Origin: Monodelphis domestica
Taxonomy: Eukaryota > Chordata > Mammalia > Didelphimorphia > Didelphidae
NCBI RefSeq assembly: GCF_027887165.1
Contig: NC_077229.1
Coordinates: 204,811,753-204,875,752, forward strand
DNA length: 64,000 nt
Direction of reading: 5' to 3'
In this document: positions 28,801 through 43,800 of the stretch, in pieces
How the letters are laid out: each line of letters starts with the position of its first letter
Numbering within the stretch: the stretch's first letter is position 1
Notes under the pieces: generated by a model
Told to the model about the DNA's origin: nothing
Database searches by the model: none
Seen by the model: the letters and a program-made list of their open reading frames with translations, nothing else
Translations under genes and position numbers: made by a program

Positions 28801-31800
28801 GTTCTGAGCTCTCTAGCATCTGGTTTCATTATTCAACCGAAACTGACCTTTTTTTGAAAACTGCTAATCTCTTAATTGCCAAAGGAACATTGCCTTTTCT
28901 CAATTCTATTTTTTACTCTCTCTGAAGCATTTTACAGTGTGGATCACCCTCTCTTCCTAAATACTTTCTCCTTTCTAGGTTTTCAGGAACACTGCTATTT
29001 CTTAGTTCTCTCTGATTTTTCCTTCTCAATCTCTTTTTGTGGTCTTCATCCATATTTTGGCCCTTAAATGTGTTTGTACCCAAACTTGCTTGGTTCCTCA
29101 TCATTTCTCTCTCTGCAGTTCTTCACTTGCTGATCTTGGTTTCAATTACAATCTCTATGTGAATGACTCATAGATCTATGGATCAAGTCTTCATCTCTTT
29201 TCTGAATTCTAGCCCTACAGCACAACATGCCTATTGGACAATTTCAACTGGACGTCCCATAGGTAGGAATATGGTAGAGCCAGGTTGTACTGGCTAATGA
29301 GAGCTGATTATTAAATTAAAAATTAAAACTTTACCTTCTGTCTTAGAATCAATATTATGTATTGCTTCTAATGCAGAAGAATAGTAAGGACTAGGCAAAG
29401 GGTGTTAAGTGACTTGTCCCAAGGTCACAAGGCTAGGAAGTGTCTGAGGCCAGATTTAAACTCCCATATCTGGATTTCAATCTACTAAGTTACCTACCTG
29501 CCCTATGATTGTTAAATTTTGACTGTAAGTGTTTACACCTCTGAAATGGCAAACAGTATAAATCAGGCTATGACTTATTGTTTTATGGATTGCCTAGATT
29601 TTAAAAACATAAATCTAAAATGTTAATTCAGATTAAACTTAAGTATGTCATATATACTTGTTTTTCTGGAGTTGAGTTGGTTGTTACTCCTTTACCTGCA
29701 CACGCCTGGCTGTAGGCATTTCAAATCCAACATGTCCAAAACTGAACTCCTTTATCTTTCCTCTTCAAACCTACCTATCTTCTGAACTTCTCTATTACTT
29801 TTGAGGGTACCAGCAGTCATAAAGCTTAACATTCTCAGTGTCATCCTTAACTCTTCACTCTCATCCCACATAGCCAATCAGTTACCAAATCTTGTCACTT
29901 ATGGTTCCATAATATTTCTCAGCCATGCCAAAATATTGGCATTTTGACCATGTCACTCTGCTATTCAATAAACTCCAGTGGCTCTCTGTTCTACTGGTAT
30001 CAAATATAAACTCTTTTGGCTTTTAAGTTCTAAATAATTTGGCTCCTTTGAGATGTGGATCGTGCTTTTTAAAAGGGAGCACAAGCAAGTAGGGAAAATT
30101 GTGAAAGAACAGCCCATAGAAAGAAGGTACTTATTCAGGAGAAAGTGAACTTTAGAGTACTTTTGCCTAGTATCTGTGACATGTACACATGTGACTGGTA
30201 AAAAAGACTTAAAAATTATATCTTGCAAATTCTGATCCCAAATTGCCTATGTGATCAGTGAATATTGTCTCATTGTGGCTTTGTTGGCAATAATTTAGGA
30301 TTATAATGAAATAAAAGTGAGTGATCTCATTAGTGAAAACCTACTTTGGACTGTTAGGGCAGAGAGAACTCAATAGACCTCAAAAAAAAAATGAGTTTGA
30401 TCTCAGAAGGGATTTCAGTTGGGCTTGAGGATTCTCCTTTTTGCTGAAAGAGTGTAACACTACCTCAGTAACTCGGAAGAGGAGCATAACAAATGAAGCA
30501 AGCAATGAAGAAGTAGCCTTGACTGTCAGTGAACTGTGTGCCTCTCTGCTATGGTTCTATAAACTTATGTTCAAGTGTCCCTGTTGAACACTGTGCTTTG
30601 GTCAGAGAATATATTCTAGGTTTATGGATGGATTGCATTATTTATTCTTGCGTTGTCTTCTGCTTTTTAAGCATTTCCAATTAAGAATGAATGTAGTTGG
30701 CCCCCCCTAACTTGTCAAATGGAAAGCAAACAGTGGTTCAGGAAGTAGAGTATTCAGTAATTGGAGTTTAAGCTCCCCACTTCAGTTTTCTCTAGAGCCC
30801 TGAGAATCAGTAGTAATTGTTGCCTTGGCCACCAACATAGAAAACAGCTAGCTTAATAGAGTTGAAATGCAGGTTCAGGTGAGCAAGTCTGCCCTGAGAG
30901 CAGAGAGAGGAAAGGAGAATCAATGCTGAGCATCTACCTCACTATTCTTCTGGTGCCCTAGTACTTCACACCCCTAGCATCAATGGTCTTTTTTCCTTCT
31001 AAAATTATTTTTAATCTTTGGATGGTTTTTGACAAAAAGCAGAATTTTGAACTCGAGTCTCTACTCATGTGGCCTTTTGATAAATGAGAACATACCAAAT
31101 ACATTCAGATTGCAAATATTTTATACTAACAACCACATAGTTAAAAACTTTTTAGGCATTTAGCCATCTTGACTCTCCCTTCTGTCCAGTCTTATCCCCC
31201 CATTACCTTAAATGAACACACCACCAAATAGAGAATCCAGAAATTAATGTTGTCATTGGGAATGGTCTGTGTTTTAATAGTCATAGTTGTTAACAATAAT
31301 TTTTTGAGATTTCAGATTGAACTTTTCTGTTTGTAAGTTTGATGATCTTAGGAAACACCTGTCTTCTGAAAGTAATTATGAAAGCAGCAGTGATATAAGT
31401 GGAAGTTCTTGGATCAACAGCCAAAAGAAAAAAAAATTAAAAACATATTCTAAGCAAAAAAAGCCAAGAGTTAGAAGAAAAGTAAGAAGTAAGTTTAATA
31501 TTTTACCTGCCTCACAAACCCACTATATGCCGCTCAGAAACAAGAATTTCTTTGTTGTTTGCTCTATGTTCAGTACTATTTTGGGTACCATGGTGGGATA
31601 CAAAAGCCTATAATGAAATCCCTGCCCTCCAGTTTCTCTGTTTATACCTGTTTAACACATAAAACAATAATAACATAAATAAGCATGTAATTACCTGGTA
31701 ATATCCAACTCATAACTCTAACCTCTATAGTTCTATAGTTTGAATGTTTTCTTCCCCGTTAGAATATAAGCTTCTTGAGGGCAGGGACTGTTTTTTGCCT

Positions 31801-34800
31801 GGTATATGATAGGTACTTAATTAAAACCTTATTGACTGACTTGACTAGAGAATGAAATTCATTAAGAGGAGAAAAAATCAGTGAAGGCTGAAGTCAAGAA
31901 AGGATTCATAGAAGGAATGGGAGTTCAGTTACCCCTAAAGGATAGACAAATTTTAGATAAATGTTGGGTATTTTAGAAGGGAAGAAAAGGACAACAGAGA
32001 AAGCACAGGTACAAGAATGAGAGCTTGTAGTACAATGGGGCACAGCTCAAGTAAAGTCAGCCCAATTACGTGGGGAAGATGGGTTTAGATAACAAGATCT
32101 GTCTGAGTAGAGAACTATAATAATGGGTGGGATTTGTTTATTATGTGTGAAATAATGCCATGTTCTGGAGGTTTGTTTTTCTTTTCAGTTTTGCCATTGT
32201 TATTTTCAAGTAGTAGCAGTGATCACCAAAATGTAAGTAGTTCTGTTCCAGTTTAACAGGTATGAAGCACTTATTAAGTTCTTGGTACCGAGGATACAAA
32301 TAGAGGCAAAACAATTCTTGATTTCACATTCTAATTGGGGATGACTGTGGTGAGGTAGATAAGTCTGATTATCTTCCTGAATTCAAATCTGATTTCAGAA
32401 ACTAGCAGGGCGACCCTGGGTAAATCACTTAACCCAGTTTACTTCAGTTTCCTTATCCAAAAATGAGTTGGAGAAGGAAATGCCGAACCACTTCAGTATA
32501 TTTGTCAAGAAACTCCCAAATACTCACAAAGAGTCAGACAACTATTGTAATGGCTGAACAAATAGCACATCTAGGAGGGCTCAACTGCAGGGTGGATGGA
32601 GAAGCTCAGTGGTCTTTAGAGTGGAACAAGTGCCAAATTTTATTTGATTACATCAAATATGAAATGGGAAAAGTCCATGGTGCTTGATCTATTGCATGTG
32701 AGTTTTTAAAGTAGCTTTTATAATGAGAAAAATGGGAAACATTCAAGCCACATATTTGTGCACAATCAACACCTGTCCTATTCAGAAATGGTGAATTAAT
32801 AACAAAAGCATTTAATATGCATCTTGAATGTATTAGAGGTTATCTAACAACTTAATAGCCTGAGGGACTTCCTTTGTTAAAAAAAAAAAGTTAACCTTCT
32901 GTCTTAGAATCAATCTTAAGTACAAGGCTATTTTGTTAATACAATTAAAACTGCATAAATCTCACACACAGATACCTGATGTGTTATCTGGAATAATGCT
33001 ATATAAAAGAAAAGATGGAGAATAATTCCTATTATGGAAAGATTTGCTTGAGTTTAAAGTTGAATTTAAACTCCTCAATGGTGGGGAGGATGATTTTTAA
33101 AAACCATTTCATTGGCATAAAAATTTGCATTGCTAATTTCCCTTAAAATTTTAAAGTTTAGAATCAGTTCCCCACCTCTGAGGGTTAGTGAGAATACTAT
33201 AATTTAGAGTTGTCATTGCTTACTATATAAAGATTCATTTTTATTTTTGGACTAAGTATAATTTGAGATAAACATTCAATTATAAGATATTTGTGTTATT
33301 GGAATGTATTTTGGATTATTTTGTTTGAAAAAAAATTAGGAATCTATGAACCTTTTTAAAAATGTACTAATATTTTATTTTTAACTTAATTACACGAAAA
33401 AAGTTTTTTTAACTTTCAATAAGTTTTAGCCAAATTCTTACCCTCCCTCTGCCACCAAAATGGCAAGCAATCCAGTATCGATTTTATCTGTATAATAGTA
33501 CAAAACATCTTTTTGTATTAGTTCTTTTGTGAAAGAAAACTCAAACGAAAGGAAAGTGAAGAAATAAAGTAAAATATTGTATGTCTTGGTTTGTATTAAC
33601 AGTCCTGGAAGGAATTTTTCATCATGATCCTTGAGGATTTTCTTGTATTCACTGTATTGCTAGGAATGGTTAAGTCATTCATAAATGTTCACCACATAAT
33701 ATCTTTTACTATGTACAATGTTCTCCTGCTTCTGCTTACTTCACTTTGTATCAGTTCATATAGGTCATTTCAGGCCTTTCTTAAATTATCCTTCACATCA
33801 TTTATTATAGAATGGTAGTTTTCCATTACCATTATACGTGACTTGTTCAACCATTCCCTAGTTGATGGACATCCCCTCAGTTTCAAATTCTTTGTCACCT
33901 GTAGTGATATTGTTAGGTCCGAGGACATACACAGTTTTAAAGCTTTTTTGGTCATAATTCCAAATCACTCTCCATAATGGGTCAGTTCACAACTCTTCCA
34001 GCAGTGAATTAGTGTATAAATCTTTTCTAAAGGACTTTAAAGGATGATGCAAAGGTTAAACAACTCATTTTTATTGTTTTTGAAAAAGTATCAAGACATT
34101 ATTTTAAAAAATCAAATCAACTCTGTTTTAGGCTACTCCAGTATGGAAGAGGACCTCAAGGCAAAAGAAAGAAAAAAATCCAGACTTTCCTGTGGTAATA
34201 TTCCAAAGTAGCACAGCCTTCCTAACACCTGAAGATTCTACCAAGAAGAAGCCCTGTATGTCCCTAACTTTGTGTTTTTACCCATTTGTTATACCATATT
34301 GGATTGTTGATAGGGGAAGGGAGGCTTTTTTTTTCTTTTATGATATTTTCATATCATAAGAGTGAAAAAATGAAATTTCACTTTCCTTTAACATAATACC
34401 ATTATCTTCAGCAGAGAGAAGGGCACTCAATTTTCATTCTAATATTTGAGGTCAGTTTAGGTGGAAGGAGAAAATGAGTTTTTTTTCCCTCCTTTTTTCT
34501 CTCATCACTAAGGATTCATAGCTTTGACTTGACATGATCCAAAGGTGCCATCTGCAGATCTAAAGCATAGGAAAGAAGAAAGGGAATGAGGAAAGAGAAT
34601 CAGTAAAAAGAAGAAATGGCAAGAAGGAAATGGGTAGAAGGAAAAAAGGGAAGGAGAATATGGTTTATTTTGGTGTAAAAAAAAACAACTGGTGTAAAAC
34701 CAGTAGTAAAGTGTTTCCAACAATTAGCTCAGGGAACACATGGTAGCAGTTCTAGAAATCATCCTTCACATCATTTCTTATAGCACAGTAATATTCCATT

Positions 34801-37800
34801 ACAATCATATACCACAACTTGTCTAGCCATTCCCCAATTGATGGGCATTTCCTCAGTTTCCAGCTCTTTGCCACCACAAAAAAAGCTGCTATAAATATTT
34901 TTTGCATGAACAGGTCCTTTCCCTCTTTTTAAAATCTCTTCGGGGTACATAACTCTGACCAATGGCAACTCAATACCTTCACTTCTGTAATAACGGTGCA
35001 CCAGCAATATTCCTTAAAATAGGCAAAATGATTTTTTTCTCTGTCTAAAATGTAGGTTAATATATGAAAACTTCCCATCTATTGACTGTTTAAAATCGTT
35101 ACCTGATGTTTGTTTATCCTTTCTCTTTCATGTTTCTGACTCCAAAGTCCAAAGTGTAACCCCATTAGAAGATTCTTCCTCCCCAGAGCACTCAGAGGTC
35201 ACAGATAATTTAACAAAGGTGCAATTTAATTATTATTGATGTATCTCAAAATAATTATTTTGATTTAGTAATATCCTAGACCTTAGGGAAAAAAACATGA
35301 TCTAACTTTTTTTGGAGGGAGAAAGCACTTTTTATTATGAGTCCTTTGGAATTGTCTTTGTATTGACCAGGGTAACTTAAGTCTTTCATAATTGATCATC
35401 ATGACAATATTGGTGTTATTGTGTATGATAGTCTTCTGGTTCTGCTTACTTCAGATTTTTTGTTATTTTTATTATAAAAGAGGCAGTTTCATAGCTTCTG
35501 CTTTTATTATGTTTTGTTTTTAGTCTGCCAAATCTTCAATGGAAACTACCAAACTTAAGCGAAAACTACAAAATGTGGGAGCCTCAGGTAAAATTGATGA
35601 AATATAATTATGGATAATTATTTTTAATGTGCAGCACTTCTCTTAACCTTTAATATAGGTTGCTCCACTCATGAGGTTGTTCTTGGGATCTAGAAGCATC
35701 AAACTTTTTATTTCCTAACTGCAACCTAATGAAATGCAATTGGGGAAGGTGAGATCAATTCAATCTTACTTTCTCAGTAAAATTTTAATGCACTTATCAA
35801 ATGCAGCCCCACTTCCTCTCTAGACCTATGGAAGTTAGTAAATCATGGACAAGGGTTATATACCCTAGAAGTATATTTGGCCTCTGGGATTTGTTGTAGA
35901 TTAACTGTGCTGATTCCAGAGGACCCAAGGGACATGAGTCAGTTCTGGGGCTAACTTAAGAGCTTAGAACAAGCAGGATAAGGAGTCCAGTTTAGTCTGT
36001 AGTCAAAGTAGATACACAAGTAAACAGGTGCCTGAAATCTACTTAGATTCTTTTTTTTTTTAACCCTTACCTTCCATTTTGGAGTCAATACTGTGTATTG
36101 GCTCCAAAGGGTCACACAGCTGGGAAGTGTCTGAGGTCATCTACTTAGATTCTTTAGAATCCTTTGGTTTTTAGATGGAAGTTGATTGTGGTGATGGGAA
36201 AGCCAGATAATGGCCCACTAAGGGTACCCATCTTGCTTTAGATCTTCTCTCTATCATTTAGAATCATTCTGGGGACATCATCAATTATCTTATTTTTGAT
36301 TCTTTATTATGAGATTTCTACATCCTTTCTTCTCTATTCCTATGTATTGTTTCCTGTGTTTATACCCTAATTTGTTTTTTTTTTTAAAAACCTGGTAGTG
36401 GGGTGGAGGGGGAAATTACATAATGGCATACCACTCAAATGTAAATATAATAAAAATACCATGCTGTTTTGCCTTAGGTCCACTAGATATCATCTCTTTT
36501 AGAATCCTATTTTGTTTATCTTTTGGATATCTAATGCAAGGTAGAAAAAGAAATTTAAATGCATCTTATCCAGTTATTTATTCATTCTAAAAGGTACAAT
36601 AGGAGAAATCTTGACTTTGGAGTCCAGAACTATCTTTAAATTCTAGTACTGTGATGGGAAAGTTATTTAGCCTTAGTTTCCTCATTTGTAAAATTGGGTT
36701 GGATAGTACTTATAGTACCTAATTCATTGAGTCAGCATGAGGTTCACTTGTATTTCAGTCAATCAGTAAACCTTGAACAATAGAAATTTAGATTTGGAAG
36801 AGGTCTCTGAGATAATTTAACCTCAGAATTTCAGAGTTAAAAGGGATATCAGTGACTGGGGAGTATATAATTCATCTCCTAAAAAGAATCCCTTTTGTAG
36901 AATTCCCTACTGAGTAGCCACTAGTCTCTGCCTGAAGACTTCTTATGAGGGGAAACTTACTACCTTCCAAGGCTTCTCCTTCCATTTTGGACTACCTCCA
37001 ATAGTTTTGGTTTTTTCCTTACATCAAGTCTAAATTTGCTCTCTACAACTTTCACATGATCCTAGTTCTGTCCTCTGGAGCCAAGCATGGCAAGTCTTCT
37101 CTCACTTTTGTATCATAACCTTTCAAATAGTTGAAGACAACTATCATGTGTGCTCCTGAATCTTCTCCAGGTTAAATATCTCCAGTTCTATTACTGGATT
37201 CCTCATGTGGTATTAACACAAGGTCATTCATCTTTCTTGTCTTTCTCTGACAACTTATTACCATCTCTCCTAAATATGGTGTCCAGAACCAAATATGGTA
37301 TTTCTAGATTTGGTCTGACCAGAGCAAAATACAGTGAAATCTTCACTTCTTTATTCCTAGAAGTTCTGCTTATCTCTAAAAATGAGGAGTTAGGGTTAGA
37401 TACCTTCTGAAGTTTTCTAGCTCTAGACACATCTCTCTTTATTCATCTGATTTAAAAAGCATTCATGTATTAGGATCGCTTCAGGAATATGAATAGAAGG
37501 AAAAAATGAAGGAGGTAGGAAAAGTAGAAAGAATGAGGTCTGCATTGGATGTCTTTTTTAGAAACACATCAATGCCCATTTAAAAACACATATTTAAAAG
37601 GAATGACATATATAGTCTTTGTTTTTCCTTTAAAAAATCAACAAGGTTTGTCTAAAATCAATCCAAGGAAGCACTTCCCTCCAAACCACCCCCCTCCAGA
37701 CCAAAACAAAGTTCACTGAGAATTCAATTGCTTATCATCCATCCAGGTATTCAACTTCAACTTGTAGTCCATTCTACTTAGGTTGGCACATCCTTGCATC

Positions 37801-40800
37801 CTGATGGACCTTAGGATGTGGTGCATTTTCCTTGAAGCAGGGTACTAAGAGATGTTGTAGTCACTTGTACCTGTCTGACTACCATTCTATATGATGCCTC
37901 TCAATATAACCCAAGATGACAGTATTTTAGGTTGATATATCACACTGCTGACTTATTAAATTAGCAGTACATATGGGGAGAGATGAAAAAAATGAAATAT
38001 ATGTCTAGTTCCTTTCTTTGAGGAGCTTAATCTAAAAAGACATAAGGAAAGCACTGAATAACTTCTCTTTTGAAACTTCTCTGTGGATTCAAATGAAATT
38101 TATAAAAAATTATAGAAAATATTTAGGAAATAGGTTGTCTTGAGCAAGTTGTAAAACTATGGAGCATATCAAGGAAACTGATGCTAATTTAAGAAGGAAG
38201 GAGGTAGTAAGTGAATTGAGTGAAATAGTATTGTGGTTGCTAAAGTTCTTATTTCCTAATTAGAAGAGAATCATAGGATTGCATTCAATAGCAGAGAGAA
38301 GAGACTATTTAGGGGACTGTTATAATAGTCTAGGAAAGAGATGAAAAATGGTCACAGTGGAGGCAGAGAGAAAGGAAGAGTTACTAGAGCTATGTAGATG
38401 GAAAAAGCGAAGAGGAAATGAAGAGTAAATCAAGAAAAAGGAAACCTGGGAACTTGATATAAATAAGCAAATTAAGAGGAAAGTTCACTTGGGGGGGGGG
38501 CAGGGCTGGAAATGGTGACATTTAATTTTGACCATTGTGACTGTAAGGTTACTATAGGACATGAAAACAGAAATGTTTAACTAGAATTTTAAGATTTGAC
38601 CTCAGCATAGCGCTGGATTTAACTCATGATGAATCGTGTAGTCAAAAAGACTTTCAAAGGGCATTTACTCAAACCTGGTCCAGAATCCTCTGTATGACTT
38701 GCCTGACACAGGTGGTCTCACTGTCACTCAAAAGTCTCCAGGCAGAGGGAACCTAATGCTTCCTGAGGTCACCAGCTCTAATTCTGAATTATTCTAGTTA
38801 TTAAATTATTGGAAGTAACTAGATAGATATGCTGGATAGAATGTTAGGTCCAGAGATGGGAAGACTTCAGTTCAAATCTCAGACACTTTCTAGCTGTGTG
38901 ACCCTGGACAAGTCTCTTAACCCCAAATGCCCAACCCTTACCATTCTTCTGCCATGAAACCAATACACAGTATTTATTCTAAGATGAAAGGTTAGAGTTT
39001 TAGAAAAAAGAACCTATTGTAGAACATCCTTTAAAACTATTCTATATACTCAAACAAAATAGTCTAATCTGAATTTTCTCAGGTGAAACCTAAATTTACT
39101 TACTTGCAATTTCTGCCTGTAGTCTTCTGGGCCAAGAAGAATAAGACTTACTAATTTCCTATGTCACAACTCTTTCTAAGAGTGGCAAAGTTTAAATCCT
39201 GGCTCTTCCATTTATTACCGATTTGATTTTTTTGGCTCTGTGAGCTTTAACTCACTCTGATCAAAATCAGTTGTTTGGAGTAGGTGGCCTCTGAGGTCTT
39301 TCCCAGGTCCAAGTTTATGAAACTCTACCAGGGAATGATTAAAGCTCATGTTGATACAGTATCTTCTTTACAATGGCCCTCTGAGATTGCCAGCTCTGGA
39401 AAGGGGGAGAGATGGGAGAGACGGAGACAATTTGGATCATATAACTTTGAAAAAAGGATGGGGAAATGTGTTTATTCTATATATGATCCATAATATAAAT
39501 TTACAAAAAAATCAGTGGCCCTCTGAGAGATGGTCCTGTTATTTTCTATGTTTATGTGACCCTAAAAGCCAAATGTACCCCCCCTATCATAATCCAAGGA
39601 AGTTTTCTTAGTAAAGAACAAAAAAGACCTTGTTATATAGGATGGTTTCACTTGTGTATGTGTGTGTGGTGGAGGGAATGCACCTTTTATAGATTGTAGA
39701 GGTGGCATTCAACTGAAATTGTGTATTAGAATAAGGAACTTTGTAGGGATGACCCAGATAATAATAGTTAACATTTATTTACCCCTTACTGTGTATTAAT
39801 CACTCTGCTAAGTATTTTATAAATATTATCTCATTTGATCCTCTTGATAACCTTAAGGGGTTGGTACTATTATTATCCCCATTTAATAGATGAGGAAATG
39901 AGGCAAATAGAGATCAAGTAACTTGCTTGGGGTTGCATAGCTTGTAAAAGCTTGAGGCTGGATTTCAGGTTTTACTAACTCCAGGACCAGTGCTCCATCA
40001 CCTGTAATGCCTAGCAACTCCTGACAGTAAATAGGGTAACTGTCATTTGTTGAACTCTAAAGGTTTTATATACTGCCAAAACATTTTCTAGACTATTACA
40101 GGGCCTGAGATTCTTGGTAATGTTCCTTTTGGGTTCAAGCATCTCCCTGGGGCTGCTAAGTAACAGACCTGGAGTTGGGAGGACCTCGGTTCAAATCTGG
40201 CCTCAGATATTTCCTAGCTGTGTGACCCTGGGCATAACTCTAATGACCTAGACCTTATGGCTCTTCTGTCTTAGAATTGATGTTAATACAGAAGGTATGG
40301 GTTATTTTTTTTATTTGGGAGGCTTTAACAATAATTTTTAAAAATTGTTATGGCATTATAGAACTAGACAACACTTGACATGTCATCCAGAAAACACTTG
40401 ACATCATCCAGATGAGTTTTAGTAAATGGTAATCATTCAGTCACAGAAATCATCAATGATAAAACTAGAATTGGAACCTGGGACCCTGGTTCTTGGTTCA
40501 AAGCACAGCCCAGGTTATTTTCCATGAGAAGCATATGCCAGATAAAAAACTGACCTGAATTCAGGTTCTATCTCTGAAACATACTGTGTGATTCTGGGAA
40601 ACTCACTTATTTCCCAGGGCTCTAGGCAACTCTCTAAGACTGTAAATCACAGAGAATGTGCTAATCTGCTTTGAAAGTGGGAATTGGTCAATATTGATCA
40701 AACACTGATCAAAATATGAGTGTACATAGTCAGATCTGGCCAATTAATCTACATCCTTGGAGCCTAAGTATTGAATTTTATTTGCTGGGCCCCAGTTATG

Positions 40801-43800
40801 CAGGTTCCATCGAAAATAAAAGATTTGGGTGGGGAAATGGAGCATAGATCAGGCTTTAGCTGGGGAGCAGGATGGATTTGGAGCTTGAGGTATAGCCTAG
40901 GGGTAGGCTTGGGTAAGTTACTGCAGAAAAAGGTCAACTCCTAAGGGGAGAGAAGGAAATAATTGGAGAGTGAGAAAAAAAGGGATGTAGAAAAGAAAAA
41001 TGAAGAGGAACCAGGAACTATCTACTTCTATTTAGTCTAAATCTGACCCCTCCAAATATGTTTTTAAATAACACTATTGGTCATTTAAGCAATATTTATG
41101 TAGATACTATATTGAGTGCTGTGGATACAAATCTAAGCAAAAAAAAAAAAAGATAGCCCCTGCCCACAATGAGCTTACACTCTAACAGGGAAAGAGAACA
41201 CAGGATCTGAAAAGCTGGGAGACTCATTTAATGGAATGGTAGCAAAGTCTATAGGGTCAGAAGAAGAATTGAGAGAAGAATGAAAAATGGCAGGCTTGGG
41301 ACTCTTCTCTAAAAAGGAGGTTCTGGGAGGAACACTAATGAGAGGTGGGAGGTCCAGAGTTGGTCCAGGGTGAGGATACAGATGCTTCTAGTTCAATCAG
41401 TCTGGGTTTATTTGTTGTTTGGTTTGGTTTGTTTGGTTTTTTTGTTTGGTTTTTTGCTAAGCAGAGTGTTTCCAATTTCTAGGGAGAAATAATTTCTATA
41501 TTTCTGTTCTTTTTTGGGATCACTGAAGTATTTTTAGTTCCCCTGATCACTTTGAATCAGTTGACATGGCAGCAAAATGGTGACTACAGAAACTCCTAGT
41601 AATAAGCAGTGATCAACACTTCTTGGTGGTCAGTTTGTTATTAAATGCTAACAAGGAGATAACTTGAGCTTAGGGTAAAATCTTACTTCGTGTGATATTT
41701 ATGGAGCTTTCTTTGCCTTTAGATCCATATGATAGTACTTTGATAAAGACGAAACAATCAAAATTAGAAGAAGACAACACACCATTTTCCCCAGTTGCCT
41801 TAATGCCTGGAGAAAACCCATTTTGTTCAGGTAACATTGTGTTTAGAGCAAAGAAAAAGGTAAAATTTTAATTGTGTTTTAAAAGACTGATTACTGAACT
41901 TGGCCAATATGAGTGGCTGATGCACCATGGAAAGGTGGGAGGGAGGTGGTTCTGAAGGTAAACTTCACCCACTTCAAAGTTTTCCTTAGAGCTTGCTTTT
42001 ACATGAAAATATTTGAAAAATGCATAAAGAAGGATTTACTAAGTACTTACAAGGTATTAAATGCTGAGGATGCAAATACAAAACTAGATATGGTTTCTAC
42101 CCTCAAGGAACTTACATTTTTTTTAACCCTGACTTACCCATCTTAGAATCAATATTGTGTTCTGGTTCCACAGCAGACAAGTGGCAAGAGGGGGGCCTAG
42201 GCAATGGGGGTTAATTCACTAGCCCAGGGTCACACACTTAGGAAGTGTCTGAAGTCAAATTTGAACCCAGAACCTCTTGTCCAGGCTTTCTATTCACTGA
42301 GCCACCTAGATTCCCCCAAGGAGCTTATATTCTAAAGAAAACAACACACAAAGGGAAGTAGTGACCAGGGAGGCACACTTTGGTCCAGAAAATTAAAGTC
42401 AAGTCACCAAACATTAAACACCAATAATATGTCAGGCACAACACTAAATGCTGGGGAGATAGCTAAAAATAATCCCTACTTTCAAGGAGCTCATCATCTA
42501 AGGAATGAGATAATTTGCAAACAACTATGTAAAGACTCACACGTATACTTGCATGTACATATATGTGTGTGCAAATATGTATGTGTATATGTGTGTGTAT
42601 ATATATATGCATATATATATCTTGGAGGGAATGCACTAGCATTAAAGGATGTTAGGAAAGGCTTTTTTCAAAAGATGGAATTTTTATAGGGGACTTCAAG
42701 GAAAGCAGGAAATCTAGGAGACAGAGAGGAAAAGGTAGACAATTCCAGGCATGACAGCAAGCGAATATGCCCAAAGTCTGGAGATGGAGTGTTTTGGGCA
42801 CAGAACAAAGAAACTAGCTAGTGTCATTGGATTTTAGAGTAAAATGAGGAGAAATGTGTAAGATGGGAAAGTGAGGGGGCCCAGGGTGTGAAAGCTTTTA
42901 AAAGACAAACAGAAGATTTTATGTTTGAACCTGGAGGTGATGGGGAGCCACTGGAGTTTATTGAGTAGAGGGTCTGATACAGCCAGACTTGTGCCTTAAA
43001 ATCATTTTGATAGCTGAGTGGAGAATGGATTAAAGTGGGGAGAAAGAAACTAGAGAAAGAAACCAACCAGTTTGCTACTACAAGCATGGCAACAAACAAA
43101 CCAAGCATGAGGTGACATTCCATCAACTTTGGGCATATTAATTTGTTGTCCCCAATGCCTGACATTCTCTCCCTCTCTATCCCAGTGCTAGCTATTTTTG
43201 TTAACGTTTATCCTATTCTTTATGATTCTTCAGGACATCCTCCAAGATAAAGCCAAAGCTTGTTAAGTATTGCCATAGAGGGCAAGTGACCTAGTGGATA
43301 GAGAACCAGTCCTGAAATTGGGAAGAACCGAGTTCAAATGCAGCCTCAGACACTTACTAGCTTTTACTTGATTCCAGACACTATGTGACCCTGGGCAAAT
43401 CGCTTAACTCTGCTATGGTTTCTCACCAGTAAAATGAGCTGGAGCAAAGAACTCTAGTATCTTTGCCAAGAAAAACCCAAATAATAGGGTCACAAGAGTT
43501 GGATGTGACCAAAAAATGCTAGAACATTAACAACAAATGCCAACATGACTCAGAGTAGCCCTTGTTGTATGACTCTTTTTTTATTTGAATTTTTAATGAA
43601 TAAAAATTATTTTTCTCTCTCCCACTTTTGCCATTCAAATAACAAATGAGAAAACCTCTGTTAACATATATAGTCAATCCAAAAACACAGGCCATGTCCA
43701 AAATTTATGTCCATTCCACACCTTGAATCCATCAGCTCTCAATCAGGAGGTGGGGCAGCAGGCCTCATCTTCAGTGCTCTGGAATCTTGTTTGGTCACAG

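Noticed and set aside
28444-29104. Cluster of 60-118 codon open frames
   Set aside because: They overlap a decayed L2 copy, are rich in low-complexity Leu/Phe/Ser, and occur in several frames at once.
36775-37425. Possible protein-coding exon (86-codon frame at 37150-37410)
   Set aside because: Falls in antisense CR1/L3 sequence.
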